This document shows, one piece after another, positions 1-8,213 of a DNA stretch of 64,000 bases. The DNA comes from an uncultured Ruminococcus sp. (GTDB lineage: Bacteria > Bacillota > Clostridia > Oscillospirales > Acutalibacteraceae). Position 1 is the stretch's first letter, and each line of letters begins with the position of its first letter. The stretch covers positions 1 through 64,000 of the forward strand of contig CACZYC010000001.1 in assembly GCA_902785365.1 (NCBI GenBank), written 5' to 3'. The notes under the pieces were generated by a model. That model did not search any database. It was not told where the DNA came from and worked only from the letters and a program-made list of their open reading frames with translations. A program made the translations under genes and the position numbers.

Positions 1-233
1 ACTTCTTTCTACGGTAGTGTTTTGTTGCAAATTCATTATACCATATTTTGAAGTTACTTCTCTTTTTTATTGGTTCATATCATTTTAACACATACATTTT
101 GCTATATTAATGTTTTAAATCTTGTAACACTTTGCCGAATAATCTTATCTTTTTCCCTTTAGCAACTTAAACTAAAATTGTATGACTGTTTTGTGCACCC
201 TTAACAAATCGCCGTCCCGAGCCTTAGTTATAC
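1..233. other. Intergenic, no gene seen
   Basis: AT-rich stretch at the window edge. No open frame with a ribosome binding site, no tRNA-like fold and no repeat shared with the rest of the window was seen. It may be the 3' flank of a gene outside the window. Confidence 0.5.
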
Positions 234-262
234 TTGACAAAAGACGGCTTTTGTGAGATAAT
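234..262 (+). promoter_or_regulatory. Sigma-A type promoter with extended -10
   Basis: TTGACA at 234-239 and GATAAT at 257-262 are separated by 17 nt, with TG one base before the -10. Transcription would start near 269, upstream of the acyl-CoA ligase. Confidence 0.7.
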
Positions 263-281
263 TTATGCAATTCAAGACTTT

Positions 282-317
282 AAAGCCCTAAAGCGAAAAA
301 CGTTCTGGGGCTTTTTT
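282..317 (+). terminator. Leader terminator/attenuator hairpin
   Basis: AAAGCCC at 282-288 pairs with GGGCTTT at 308-314 and the stem extends inward to a 5-nt loop with one mismatch. A run of T ends at 317. It lies between the promoter and the ligase start at 359, so it is either an attenuator or the end of a very short transcript. Confidence 0.6.
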
Positions 318-358
318 AATGAAATCCTTTAACAATACTTAATGAAACGGAGAAAAGT

Positions 359-2011
359 ATGCCAATTACCGAATATTTGACAAAGAACGCGACGTATTTT
401 AAAAATGACATCGCGCTCGTGGAGATTAATCCCGATGTAAAAAATATTCCGCACGTTACATGGCGGGAGTATTCGCTCATAGAAAGCAACCGTTCGGGAG
501 CTTTCCGCAAACAGATGACATGGGGCGAGTTTGATATCAAAGCCAACCGATTCGCCAATCTTCTTTTAACCAGAGGAATCAAAAAGGGCGACAAGGTAGC
601 GATTCTGCTTATGAATTGTATCGACTGGCTTCCTATCTATTTCGGCATATTAAAGACAGGAGCGCTCGCCGTTCCGCTCAACTATCGATACACAGCCGAC
701 GAGATTGAGTACTGCGTCAATCAGGCGGACGCCGACGCGCTTGTTTTCGGTCCTGAGTTTATCGGCAGGGTAGAGGAGATACTTGACAAAATCCCCAAGG
801 TAAAAAACTGCTTTTATGTGGGCGAGGATTGTCCCTCTTTTGCCGACAGCTACGAGAAACTCATAAATTATTGTTCCTCGATAGCTCCAAGCGTATACAT
901 CACCGACGAGGATGACGGCGCGATTTATTTTTCTTCGGGCACAACGGGATTTCCCAAGGCGATTCTTCACAATCACGAGAGCCTTATGCACTCGGCAAAG
1001 GTTGAGCAGGCTCACCACGGCCAGACCAAGGACGACGTGTTCCTCTGTATTCCTCCGCTGTATCACACAGGCGCAAAAATGCATTGGTTCGGAAGTCTTT
1101 ACACAGGCGGAAAAGCGGTTATCCTCAGAGGCGTAAGTCCAGAGTGGATTATCCGCTGTGTGAGCGAGGAGCGCTGTACAATAGTATGGCTGCTTGTTCC
1201 GTGGGCTCAGGATATTCTGGACGCCATAGATTCAGGCAAAATAAACCTTGATGATTATGAAATCAGTCAGTGGAGACTTATGCACATCGGCGCTCAGCCC
1301 GTGCCTCCCACGCTCATCAAAAGGTGGAAAAAAGTCTTCCCGAATCACGATTATGATACAAACTACGGACTTTCGGAGTCAATCGGCCCCGGCTGTGTGC
1401 ACCTCGGTATAGAGAATACACACAAGGTCGGCGCTATCGGTATTCCCGGTTACGGCTGGCAGGTTAAGATTGTTGACGAAAACCGCAACGAAATCAATGA
1501 CGGCGTCGGAGAGCTCGCGGTCAAGGGACCGGGTGTTATGACCTGTTACTACAAGGACCCCAAGGCTACCGAGGAAGTTCTCGACAGCGAGGGCTGGCTC
1601 TATACGGGCGATATGGCTGAACGCGACAGCGACGGATTCATTTATCTTGTAGACCGCAAGAAGGACGTTATCATCTCGGGCGGCGAGAACATTTATCCCG
1701 TTCAGATTGAGGATTTCCTGCGTTCCAACAACGCGGTCAAGGATGTTGCCGTTATCGGTCTTCCCGACCAGCGTCTCGGTGAAATCGCCACAGCTGTTAT
1801 CGACGTAAAACCCGGGTTCACTCTTACGGAGGACGAGGTCAACGAGTTCTGCAAGGAGCTTCCGCGTTACAAGCGTCCGAGGAAGATAATCTTTGCCGAC
1901 GTACCCCGTAACCCCACGGGTAAAATCGAAAAGCCCGTACTCAGAAAAATCTATTGCGGCGAGAGCGTAGTAGCCCGCCAGAATGAGATTGATATGAGCG
2001 AACTGAAATAA
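359..2011 (+). CDS. AMP-dependent acyl-CoA synthetase/ligase
   Basis: Class I adenylate-forming enzyme of 550 residues, normal length for acyl-CoA ligases, which activate a carboxylic acid with ATP and CoA. Seen: the SSGTTG phosphate loop near residue 191, YTGD near 415, the hinge and GGENIYP region near 440, and PTGK with the catalytic lysine near 519. The start follows a GGAG site. The next gene is a Na+/solute symporter 113 nt downstream on the same strand, suggesting uptake of an organic acid followed by CoA activation. That coupling is inference. Substrate, fatty or aromatic, cannot be read from the motifs. Confidence 0.9.
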   Translation: MPITEYLTKNATYFKNDIALVEINPDVKNIPHVTWREYSLIESNRSGAFRKQMTWGEFDIKANRFANLLLTRGIKKGDKVAILLMNCIDWLPIYFGILKTGALAVPLNYRYTADEIEYCVNQADADALVFGPEFIGRVEEILDKIPKVKNCFYVGEDCPSFADSYEKLINYCSSIAPSVYITDEDDGAIYFSSGTTGFPKAILHNHESLMHSAKVEQAHHGQTKDDVFLCIPPLYHTGAKMHWFGSLYTGGKAVILRGVSPEWIIRCVSEERCTIVWLLVPWAQDILDAIDSGKINLDDYEISQWRLMHIGAQPVPPTLIKRWKKVFPNHDYDTNYGLSESIGPGCVHLGIENTHKVGAIGIPGYGWQVKIVDENRNEINDGVGELAVKGPGVMTCYYKDPKATEEVLDSEGWLYTGDMAERDSDGFIYLVDRKKDVIISGGENIYPVQIEDFLRSNNAVKDVAVIGLPDQRLGEIATAVIDVKPGFTLTEDEVNEFCKELPRYKRPRKIIFADVPRNPTGKIEKPVLRKIYCGESVVARQNEIDMSELK

Positions 2012-2017
2012 TTAAAT

Positions 2018-2049
2018 CCCCTTTTAACGGGGAAACCCGTTAGAAGGGG
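2018..2049. other. Strong intercistronic inverted repeat
   Basis: CCCCTTTTAACGGG at 2018-2031 is complementary to 2036-2049 with one G-T pair. No T-run follows on the plus strand, so it is more likely an mRNA processing or stabilising hairpin between ligase and symporter genes than a terminator. Confidence 0.5.
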
Positions 2050-2124
2050 AAAAATAAAGCCCTCGACACTTCAGTCCTTTAAAGGGGTGAATTAAGGGCA
2101 CATAAATATAAATCGGAGGTAAAA

Positions 2125-3693
2125 ATGGATTTAAAAGGCATTCTCTCACTAATCTTCTTAGTGGTATTTTTCGGAATTATGATTTGCGTGGGTATTTACT
2201 GCCGACGTCATGCGACCGATGTTAACGGATTTGTTCTCGGCGGCAGAAGCGTAGGCCCATGGCTTACGGCTTTCGCTTACGGTACATCGTACTTCTCCGC
2301 GGTTATCTTTGTAGGATACGCGGGACAGTTCGGCTGGAACTTCGGTGTGGCGTCAACCTGGATTGGTCTGGGCAACGCGTTTATCGGTTCGCTTCTGGCG
2401 TGGGTAGTCCTGGGCAGAAGAACCCGTATTATGACTCAGCACCTCAACTCGGCTACCATGCCCGAATTTTTCGGAAAGCGTTTCAGCAGCAAAGGACTGA
2501 AAATCGGCGCTTCCGTAATCACATTTATTTTCCTTATTCCTTATACGGCTTCTCTCTACAACGGACTTTCACGTTTGTTTGAGATGGCGTTTGGCATTGA
2601 TTATATCTGGTGTATTCTGATTATGTCGGTGCTTACGGGTATTTATGTAATCGCGGGCGGATATATGGCTACGGCTATAAACGACTTTATCCAGGGCTTG
2701 ATTATGCTCGTCGGTATTGTCGCTGTAATCGCGGCGGTGCTCAGCAGTCAGGGCGGATTTATGGAGGCTCTCAACGGGCTCGCCAAGGTCACAGACGAGA
2801 CTGTCACAACAACTCCCGGAGCGTTCAACTCCTTCTTCGGTCCCGCTCCGCTCAACCTCCTGTTCGTTGTAATCCTCACTTCTCTCGGTACATGGGGACT
2901 TCCGCAAATGGTTCAGAAGTTCTACGCTATCAAGAGTGAGAAAGACATCAAAAAGGGTACAATCATTTCCACAGCTTTCGCGCTCGTAGTAGCGGGCGGA
3001 TGTTACTTCCTCGGCGGATTCGGCAGACTTTTCGCAAACAACCCCGACGTAGCTGAGGCTGTAGCGAACAAGAACTTCGACTCAATCATTCCCACAATGA
3101 TTTCCACCCTTCCCGACGTGCTCATTGCTATCGTAATCATCCTGGTGCTTTCGGCTTCGATGTCCACGCTTTCGTCGCTGGTTATCGCGTCGAGCTCAAC
3201 TCTGACAATCGACTTCCTCAAGGGCAATTTCATCAAGAAAATGTCACAGAAGAAGCAGGTTCTTTTAATAAGAATCTTCATCGTTGTATTTATCGCTATT
3301 TCGGCGTTTATCGCTATCTATCAGGTTAAGAGCAACAACGAGAGCGTTAAGTTTATCGCTCAGCTTATGGGCGTGTCATGGGGCGCACTCGCGGGCGCGT
3401 TCCTCGCTCCTTTCCTTTACGGCTTGTACTGGAAAAAGACCACAAAGGCAGCCTGCTGGGTAAGCTTTATCTTCGGCGCGGGAATAATGATTCTCAACCT
3501 CTTGTTCAGAGATATGTTCCCCGAAATTCTTCAGTCACCGATTAACTGCGGTTCAATCGCTATGATCGCGGGATTGATTATCGTACCGCTTGTGAGCCTG
3601 ATAACTCCCAAGCCTGACAAAAAGCTTGTTGACGAAGCGTTCGCGTGCTACGAGAAAAAGGTTCCCGCGGCTCAGAAAAACTCACTTGATTAA
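2125..3693 (+). CDS. Sodium:solute symporter family protein
   Basis: Integral membrane protein of 522 residues with about 13 hydrophobic segments, typical of the SSS family (PutP/PanF/monocarboxylate type), which couples solute uptake to the Na+ gradient. Seen: an N-terminal hydrophobic helix, the GGRSVGPWLTAFAYGTSYFS region near residues 39-58 typical of TM2 in this family, and a charged C-terminal tail. The start follows a GGAGG site 7 nt upstream. It is probably co-transcribed with the CoA ligase ahead of it and ends at a perfect hairpin. The substrate is unknown; a carboxylate is the best contextual guess. Confidence 0.88.
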   Translation: MDLKGILSLIFLVVFFGIMICVGIYCRRHATDVNGFVLGGRSVGPWLTAFAYGTSYFSAVIFVGYAGQFGWNFGVASTWIGLGNAFIGSLLAWVVLGRRTRIMTQHLNSATMPEFFGKRFSSKGLKIGASVITFIFLIPYTASLYNGLSRLFEMAFGIDYIWCILIMSVLTGIYVIAGGYMATAINDFIQGLIMLVGIVAVIAAVLSSQGGFMEALNGLAKVTDETVTTTPGAFNSFFGPAPLNLLFVVILTSLGTWGLPQMVQKFYAIKSEKDIKKGTIISTAFALVVAGGCYFLGGFGRLFANNPDVAEAVANKNFDSIIPTMISTLPDVLIAIVIILVLSASMSTLSSLVIASSSTLTIDFLKGNFIKKMSQKKQVLLIRIFIVVFIAISAFIAIYQVKSNNESVKFIAQLMGVSWGALAGAFLAPFLYGLYWKKTTKAACWVSFIFGAGIMILNLLFRDMFPEILQSPINCGSIAMIAGLIIVPLVSLITPKPDKKLVDEAFACYEKKVPAAQKNSLD

Positions 3694-3699
3694 TTATTC

Positions 3700-3723
3700 G
3701 AGGCTGGCCTTTTGGCCAGCCTC
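3700..3723 (+). terminator. Hairpin after symporter gene
   Basis: GAGGCTGGCC and GGCCAGCCTC form a perfect 10-bp stem with a TTTT loop just after the stop codon. There is little T-run, because the heptad repeat array begins 3 nt further on. Confidence 0.65.
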
Positions 3724-3725
3724 GT

Positions 3726-3753
3726 AGTACTCAGTAGTCAGTAGTTAGTAATC
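3726..3753 (+). repeat. Heptad array, left side of cassette
   Basis: Four consecutive 7-nt units: AGTACTC, AGTAGTC, AGTAGTT, AGTAATC, then a decaying AGTTTGA. It is the same degenerate repeat (AGTNNTC) found at a dozen other sites here. An inverted array lies at 4123-4157. Confidence 0.85.
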
Positions 3754-3774
3754 AGTTTGAGTTAGGAGATTATT

Positions 3775-4152
3775 ATGGCAGGAAAAAGTTATAAAGATTT
3801 ATTGGTGTGGCAAAAATCAATTGATTTGACAGTAGAGATATATAAACTGGTTAAGTTTCTTCCAAATGAAGAAGTTTATGTACTTTCAAGTCAAATGCGC
3901 CGTGCCGCTATCTCAATACCTTCTAATATAGCAGAAGGACAGCAAAGAAAATCAAATAAGGAGTTTATCAATTTCTTATCAATAGCGCGTGGTTCAAAAG
4001 CGGAATTACAAACACAATTGTATTTGTGTTACAAATTAAGCTTGTTAACAAAACAACAAGTCGAAAAACCAATGAATATGCTATCAGAAATAGGAAAGAT
4101 GATTAACAAGCTTATGGAGTCAATTAACTGGCAACTGACTACTGACTACTAA
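3775..4152 (+). CDS. Four helix bundle protein (23S rRNA intervening-sequence type)
   Basis: The 125-residue product matches the S23/IVS-encoded four-helix-bundle family in length and in its hallmarks: KDLLVWQKSIDLTVEIY at the N-terminus, an SQMRRAAISIPSNIAEG segment near residues 40-56, and a following helix with FINFLSIARGS. Proteins of this family are found in 23S rRNA intervening sequences, and relatives include the Avd accessory protein of diversity-generating retroelements. Their biochemical role is mostly unknown. The last codons (LTTDY then stop) are written by the inverted heptad array. The codon mix is more A+T-rich than flanking genes, indicating separate origin. Confidence 0.85.
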   Translation: MAGKSYKDLLVWQKSIDLTVEIYKLVKFLPNEEVYVLSSQMRRAAISIPSNIAEGQQRKSNKEFINFLSIARGSKAELQTQLYLCYKLSLLTKQQVEKPMNMLSEIGKMINKLMESINWQLTTDY

Positions 4153-4157
4153 TTACT
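4123..4157 (-). repeat. Heptad array, right side of cassette
   Basis: Five units in reverse orientation: ATTAACT, GGCAACT, GACTACT, GACTACT, AATTACT. It overlaps the 3' end of the four-helix-bundle gene and supplies its stop codon. Confidence 0.85.
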
Positions 4158-4171
4158 AAAAGGAGGAAACT

Positions 4172-4927
4172 ATGACCGCATTAATTACAGGAGCCAGCAG
4201 CGGAATGGGACGCGATATGGCGCATTATCTCGCTGAATTAGGCTATGACTTGATACTTGTAGCGCGCAGAGAGGACAGACTGAACGCGCTGAAAGAAGAA
4301 ATAAAGGGCGTAAAGGTACGCACAATAGTTATGGATATCTCAAAGCAGGAGAACTGCTTTGAGCTTTACGAAATGACCAGGGACGAAGGCGTGGATTTCC
4401 TTATAAACAACGCGGGATTCGGCGCGTACGGCAAGGTTAAAGACGTGTCGCTGGAGCGTGAGCTTCAGCTCATTGACACCAACATAAAGGCGCTTCATAT
4501 TCTGACAAGGTTATATCTCAAAGATATGGTAGAAAAAAACAGCGGATATATCCTCAACGTCGGTTCAATAGCGGGTTTTCTCGCGGGACCTTTCCTCGCG
4601 AGCTACTACGCGTCAAAGAACTACGTTGTGCGCTATACCGAGGCTTTGCACGAGGAGCTCAGACGCGACAAGATAAATGTAAAAGTGTCCGTGCTTTGCC
4701 CGGGACCTGTCAACACCGAGTTCAATAAGGTGGCGGGCGTAAACTTTATTGTAGGCGGAATGAAGAGCGAATACGTCGCGAAGCTCGCAATCGACAAAAC
4801 CCTCAAGGGTAAAATTGTCATAATCCCGGGTAAACTCATAAAACTATTAAAATTCGGTTTACATTTTTTAGGTGAGAAGATGATGACGCGCGTGTCCTAC
4901 GGCGCGCAAACGCAAAGAAAGAATTGA
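4172..4927 (+). CDS. SDR family NAD(P)-dependent oxidoreductase
   Basis: Short-chain dehydrogenase/reductase of 251 residues. Seen: the nucleotide-binding TGASSGMG motif at residues 6-13, the NNAG motif near 82, and a catalytic YxxxK (YYASKN) near 145-149 preceded by a conserved serine. The fold and length are those of the DltE/YqjQ-like classical SDRs; the substrate is not predictable. The start follows AGGAGG, 9 nt after the repeat cassette. It may formerly have been transcribed with the symporter gene before the cassette was inserted (inference). Confidence 0.88.
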   Translation: MTALITGASSGMGRDMAHYLAELGYDLILVARREDRLNALKEEIKGVKVRTIVMDISKQENCFELYEMTRDEGVDFLINNAGFGAYGKVKDVSLERELQLIDTNIKALHILTRLYLKDMVEKNSGYILNVGSIAGFLAGPFLASYYASKNYVVRYTEALHEELRRDKINVKVSVLCPGPVNTEFNKVAGVNFIVGGMKSEYVAKLAIDKTLKGKIVIIPGKLIKLLKFGLHFLGEKMMTRVSYGAQTQRKN

Positions 4928-4998
4928 CACCTTGATATTTTTATAAAAATAAGATATATTTATTGTAAATCTTAAATAATGAAAGGACAGAGATAAAT

Positions 4999-5517
4999 AT
5001 GGCAAATCCTGTTGTAACATTTAATACAAACGCGGGCATAATAAAAGCGGAGCTTTATCCCGAAATTGCCCCCAACACAGTAAATAACTTTATCAGCCTT
5101 GTTCAAAAAGGCTATTATGACGGCTTGACATTTCACCGTGTAATCTACGGTTTTATGATTCAGGGCGGATGTCCCGAAGGCACAGGTACGGGCGGTCCCG
5201 GCTATCACATCAAAGGCGAGTTTCTTGCCAACGGGTTCAAGAACGACCTTAACCATACCGAGGGAGTTCTTTCAATGGCGCGCGCAATGATGCCCGACAG
5301 CGCGGGTTCGCAGTTCTTTATTATGCACAAAAACTCCCCGCACCTTGACGGCCAGTACGCGGCTTTCGGCAAGGTTATCGAGGGTATGGACGTTGTCAAC
5401 GCTATAGCCGAGTGTGATACCGATTTTGCCGACAAGCCTCTTGACGCCCAGGTTATGGAGAGCGTAACTGTCGAAACCTTCGGCGTGGATTATCCTGAAC
5501 CTGAGACTGTTCAGTGA
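4999..5517 (+). CDS. Peptidylprolyl isomerase, cyclophilin type
   Basis: Cytoplasmic cyclophilin of 172 residues with no signal peptide, catalysing cis-trans isomerisation at proline. Seen: the FHRVIYGFMIQGG active-site strand, the GTGTGGPGY loop, and SQFFIMH with an H-LDG-YAAFGKV segment, all in family order. The start follows GAAAGGACAG. The terminal codons GTT CAG TGA merge with a heptad array that begins at the stop codon, so the native C-terminus may have been slightly altered. Confidence 0.93.
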   Translation: MANPVVTFNTNAGIIKAELYPEIAPNTVNNFISLVQKGYYDGLTFHRVIYGFMIQGGCPEGTGTGGPGYHIKGEFLANGFKNDLNHTEGVLSMARAMMPDSAGSQFFIMHKNSPHLDGQYAAFGKVIEGMDVVNAIAECDTDFADKPLDAQVMESVTVETFGVDYPEPETVQ

Positions 5518-5566
5518 TCAGTGATCAGTGGACAGTGAATGGCGGGCGTTGCCCGCACCCAAATTG
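5513..5566 (+). repeat. Heptad array plus GC hairpin
   Basis: Units AGTGATC, AGTGATC, AGTGGAC, AGTGAAT run from the ppi stop codon and are followed by a GGCGGGC..GCCCGC hairpin. The same array-plus-hairpin unit occurs inverted at 36276-36330. Confidence 0.8.
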
Positions 5567-5590
5567 GATTAGAAAAATTATCAAAAAAAC

Positions 5591-5652
5591 TGTCATCCTG
5601 AGCGTTAGCGAAGGATCTTATAAGATTCTTCGGCAAGCCTCAGAATGACAGT
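5591..5652. repeat. TGTCATCCTGAGC palindromic repeat, copy 1
   Basis: A 60-bp imperfect palindrome starting TGTCATCCTGAGC and ending CTCAGAATGACA. A near-identical copy lies at 11358-11416. Similar palindromes are scattered through many gut Firmicute genomes (recollection, not searched). Confidence 0.85.
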
Positions 5653-5694
5653 GCGAAACTTCCCAGAATAGCATTGCTTTGATTAGGAGAAACT

Positions 5695-6705
5695 ATGAAA
5701 GTATTACTGACAGGCGGAGCGGGATATATAGGCTCGCACACCTGCGTTGAGCTCATCGGCGCGGGGCACAGTCCCGTAATCGCCGATAACTTTGACAACA
5801 GCTGTCCAGAGGCCGTGAAAAGAGTTGAGGAGATAACAGGCGTAAAGATTCCTATCTACGAAATCGACGTAATGGATTATGACGCGGTTGACAAGATGTT
5901 CTCCGAGAACGATTTTGACGCGGTTATCCATTTCGCGGGACTGAAAGCGGTGGGAGAGAGCTGCGCCATTCCGATCCGTTACTACCGCAACAATATTGAT
6001 ACCACGCTCACCTTGCTTGAGGTGATGAAAAAATACGGAGTTAACAACTTTGTGTTCAGCTCCTCCGCTACCGTTTACGGTGTTCCCGAGACTGTTCCGC
6101 TTGTGGAGGGTATGCCCACGGGCTGTACAAATCCCTACGGCTGGACAAAGCTTATGAATGAGCAGATTCTCACCGACGCCGCAAACGCCGACGAGGAACT
6201 CTCCGTGGTGCTTCTGAGATATTTTAACCCGATTGGCGCTCACGAGAGCGGTTTGATCGGCGAGGATCCCAACGGAATCCCCAACAACCTTATGCCGTAC
6301 ATCACTCAGGTTGCCGCGGGTAAGCTCGAAAGGCTCGGAGTTTTCGGCGACGATTATCCGACACCCGACGGTACAGGTGTGCGCGACTATATCCACGTTG
6401 TGGATTTGGCTAAAGCTCACGTCAAGGCGATTGACTATTCAGCGGAGCATAAGGGTACCGAGATTTTCAATATCGGTACGGGCAAGGGTTACAGCGTGCT
6501 GGACATCGTAAAGACGTTTATGCGCGTAAACAACCTTGAAATCCCCTATGATATCAAGCCGCGCCGCGCGGGCGATATAGCCGAGTGTTATTCCAATCCC
6601 GAAAAGGCGAACAAGGTCCTCGGATGGAAGGCTGAAAAAACTCTCGACGATATGTGCCGCGACAGCTGGAACTGGCAGAGCCATAACAAAAACGGGTATA
6701 AATAG
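5695..6705 (+). CDS. galE: UDP-glucose 4-epimerase
   Basis: GalE of 336 residues, interconverting UDP-glucose and UDP-galactose for the Leloir pathway and for glycan precursor supply. Seen: the Rossmann motif GGAGYIGSH at residues 7-15, the SSSATVYG serine region near 122-129, the catalytic YGWTK near 147, and the conserved RYFNPIGAH region near 177. Length is standard. The start follows TAGGAG. It stands alone, between a palindromic repeat and a small membrane protein gene with its own promoter, and no other galactose genes are nearby. Confidence 0.95.
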   Translation: MKVLLTGGAGYIGSHTCVELIGAGHSPVIADNFDNSCPEAVKRVEEITGVKIPIYEIDVMDYDAVDKMFSENDFDAVIHFAGLKAVGESCAIPIRYYRNNIDTTLTLLEVMKKYGVNNFVFSSSATVYGVPETVPLVEGMPTGCTNPYGWTKLMNEQILTDAANADEELSVVLLRYFNPIGAHESGLIGEDPNGIPNNLMPYITQVAAGKLERLGVFGDDYPTPDGTGVRDYIHVVDLAKAHVKAIDYSAEHKGTEIFNIGTGKGYSVLDIVKTFMRVNNLEIPYDIKPRRAGDIAECYSNPEKANKVLGWKAEKTLDDMCRDSWNWQSHNKNGYK

Positions 6706-6799
6706 CCGCCAAAAACACCGCAAATATTACAACAAATTATTTTTCTTTTAAAGCAAAATTACAATGTTGTTACGAACGAAAATTATGTTGTAAAAACGC

Positions 6800-6828
6800 T
6801 TGACATTATTCTCCTCCCGAATTATAAT
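6800..6828 (+). promoter_or_regulatory. Consensus sigma-A promoter
   Basis: TTGACA at 6800-6805, 17-nt spacer, TATAAT at 6823-6828: a perfect consensus promoter reading into the 62-residue membrane protein gene. Confidence 0.8.
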
Positions 6829-6869
6829 CAAGATACTTTGGATGATGTGTGTGAAAACGGAGGAAAGAT

Positions 6870-7058
6870 ATGTTGAGGAAACATATTAAGGCGGTGAGCC
6901 TTCTGCTCGCCGTATGTCTTATTGCGGTTATGTTTATGATAGTTGCCTTGCTTGGCAACGGCGTGGAGGGAGCCTCGGCCGTATCAGAGATAATGCTGCT
7001 TATTTTTGTGGCAATCGCTTGCGTGCCTGTGTTCCTCGTACACGAAAAACACGACTGA
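6870..7058 (+). CDS. Small membrane protein, hypothetical
   Basis: A 62-residue protein with two hydrophobic stretches (about residues 9-28 and 38-56) joined by a short GNGVEGASA loop, and a polar EKHD tail. No family recognised. That it is a real gene is supported by a perfect promoter 40 nt upstream, a GGAGG site before the ATG, and a perfect intrinsic terminator just after the stop. It is a monocistronic unit, likely well expressed, of unknown function. Confidence 0.75.
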   Translation: MLRKHIKAVSLLLAVCLIAVMFMIVALLGNGVEGASAVSEIMLLIFVAIACVPVFLVHEKHD

Positions 7059-7066
7059 GAAATTTT

Positions 7067-7090
7067 GGCTGTCCGCGGACAGCCTTTTTT
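7067..7090 (+). terminator. Intrinsic terminator
   Basis: Perfect palindrome GGCTGTCCGCGGACAGCC at 7067-7084 followed by six T. It ends the transcript of the small membrane protein. Confidence 0.9.
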
Positions 7091-7097
7091 CTTTTTC

Positions 7098-7126
7098 TTG
7101 AAAAAACTCTCGGTTTATAATATAAT
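7098..7126 (+). promoter_or_regulatory. Sigma-A promoter
   Basis: TTGAAA at 7098-7103, 17-nt spacer, TATAAT at 7121-7126, reading into the secreted cohesin-like protein gene. Confidence 0.7.
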
Positions 7127-7157
7127 GTTAGTATCTTATTTAAAGGTTATGATTTGT

Positions 7158-7997
7158 ATGAAAAAAATATTGAAAGTATCATTATCTGTTCTGGTTTTTG
7201 CGCTGATACTGTCATTATCAGCTGTCAACTGTTTCGCAAAGAGCGGGTTGACGCTCGCCGATGGCGTTACTGTCGACAAAGGGGACACGGTAACATATAC
7301 TCTGTACCTCGCCGACTGTGAGAGCAGCGTGACCGCTATGGACGCTATGCTTTTTTATGATGACGAGTATCTTGAGCTGGACAAGGAATCGGTGGATTTC
7401 CACGACCTTGTAGGAGTTATTCGGAATGTTGATTTGGAGGGCAGTATTTCCTTTGTTTTCAGCGCAATCAGTAATCCGGTTGATTTTTCGAAAAGAACGC
7501 CTGTTATTTCCGCGGATTTCAAGGTCAAAAAGGGCGGAGAGTCAGCGATTAAATATTTTGTAAAAGACCTGGACTGCGGTTCTGTCACGGACAGCGCTCC
7601 CGCTAAGGAATTTACATTGACCTGCGACTATGTCGCGCATAATGCTGACGGCGACAAAAAGTATGAGGAGCTCACGCCTGTTCTTCTGGACGACAAGGAA
7701 AAGATAGATTCCTATCAGGGCAGTTTTGTCAACTACGAGGACGGCAAGGGTGAACAGAACGGCGCGGACGCAAACCATTCCGCCGTTACAGGCGCGCCGC
7801 AGGACGTAGTTGACGTTACACAGAATTCCGCTTCCGAGCCAAACAACAACACAACCGTTATAATTACCGTGGCGGTCATAGTGATTGTCCTGGTTATCGG
7901 AATTGTGCTGATACTCAGAAAAGTATTCGCGAACGACAACGGCGAAGAAGAGAACCCTGATGAAGATGCTGTCGAAGAAAGCGATGAAAACGAGTAA
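7158..7997 (+). CDS. Secreted cohesin-like protein with membrane anchor
   Basis: The ATG at 7158 is chosen because it lies just downstream of the promoter and opens a classical signal peptide; the frame remains open upstream but would precede transcription. The product is 279 residues: signal peptide 1-25, an all-beta domain (about 27-140) with the YDDEYLEL pattern reminiscent of cohesin/CBM-type folds, a polar linker, one transmembrane helix (about 233-255), and an acidic cytoplasmic tail rich in E and D. It is likely an outer-face protein held in the membrane, perhaps a binding module. Cohesin-like is inferred from pattern, not proven; no dockerin was recognised in this window. Confidence 0.65.
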   Translation: MKKILKVSLSVLVFALILSLSAVNCFAKSGLTLADGVTVDKGDTVTYTLYLADCESSVTAMDAMLFYDDEYLELDKESVDFHDLVGVIRNVDLEGSISFVFSAISNPVDFSKRTPVISADFKVKKGGESAIKYFVKDLDCGSVTDSAPAKEFTLTCDYVAHNADGDKKYEELTPVLLDDKEKIDSYQGSFVNYEDGKGEQNGADANHSAVTGAPQDVVDVTQNSASEPNNNTTVIITVAVIVIVLVIGIVLILRKVFANDNGEEENPDEDAVEESDENE

Positions 7998-8138
7998 GTG
8001 TTACAGATTTGTAACTGCGGCTTTTGAATATTGATAATTAATTATATTGGTTTATAAACGCCCTGCTTTTGTGCAACTTGTTCAAAAAGCGGGGCTAATC
8101 TTTGTGTAAAACGCCAAAGGTTTTTGTTTCGTTTTTTA

Positions 8139-8167
8139 TTGCGAAATTGTAACTTATATTGTATAAT
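8139..8167 (+). promoter_or_regulatory. Sigma-A promoter
   Basis: TTGCGA at 8139-8144, 17-nt spacer, TATAAT at 8162-8167, followed by a GGAGGAG ribosome site before the ATG at 8214. Confidence 0.75.
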
Positions 8168-8213
8168 AGTAGCAACAGACTATGTCTAATTATATTTTGG
8201 AGGAGATTTTCAA

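Larger units (their letters stand above)
3726..4157. mobile_element. Heptad-bounded cassette carrying a four-helix-bundle gene
   Basis: A 432-bp segment with forward heptad units at the left end and inverted heptad units at the right end, enclosing one gene that is visibly richer in A+T than its neighbours. The inverted ends and compositional break suggest a mobile or formerly mobile unit. No target-site duplication was recognised and no known transposase is present. Confidence 0.5.

Noticed and set aside
5704-6420. 238-codon minus-strand frame inside galE
   Set aside because: Antisense shadow of a well-conserved gene with no ribosome site or recognisable domain.
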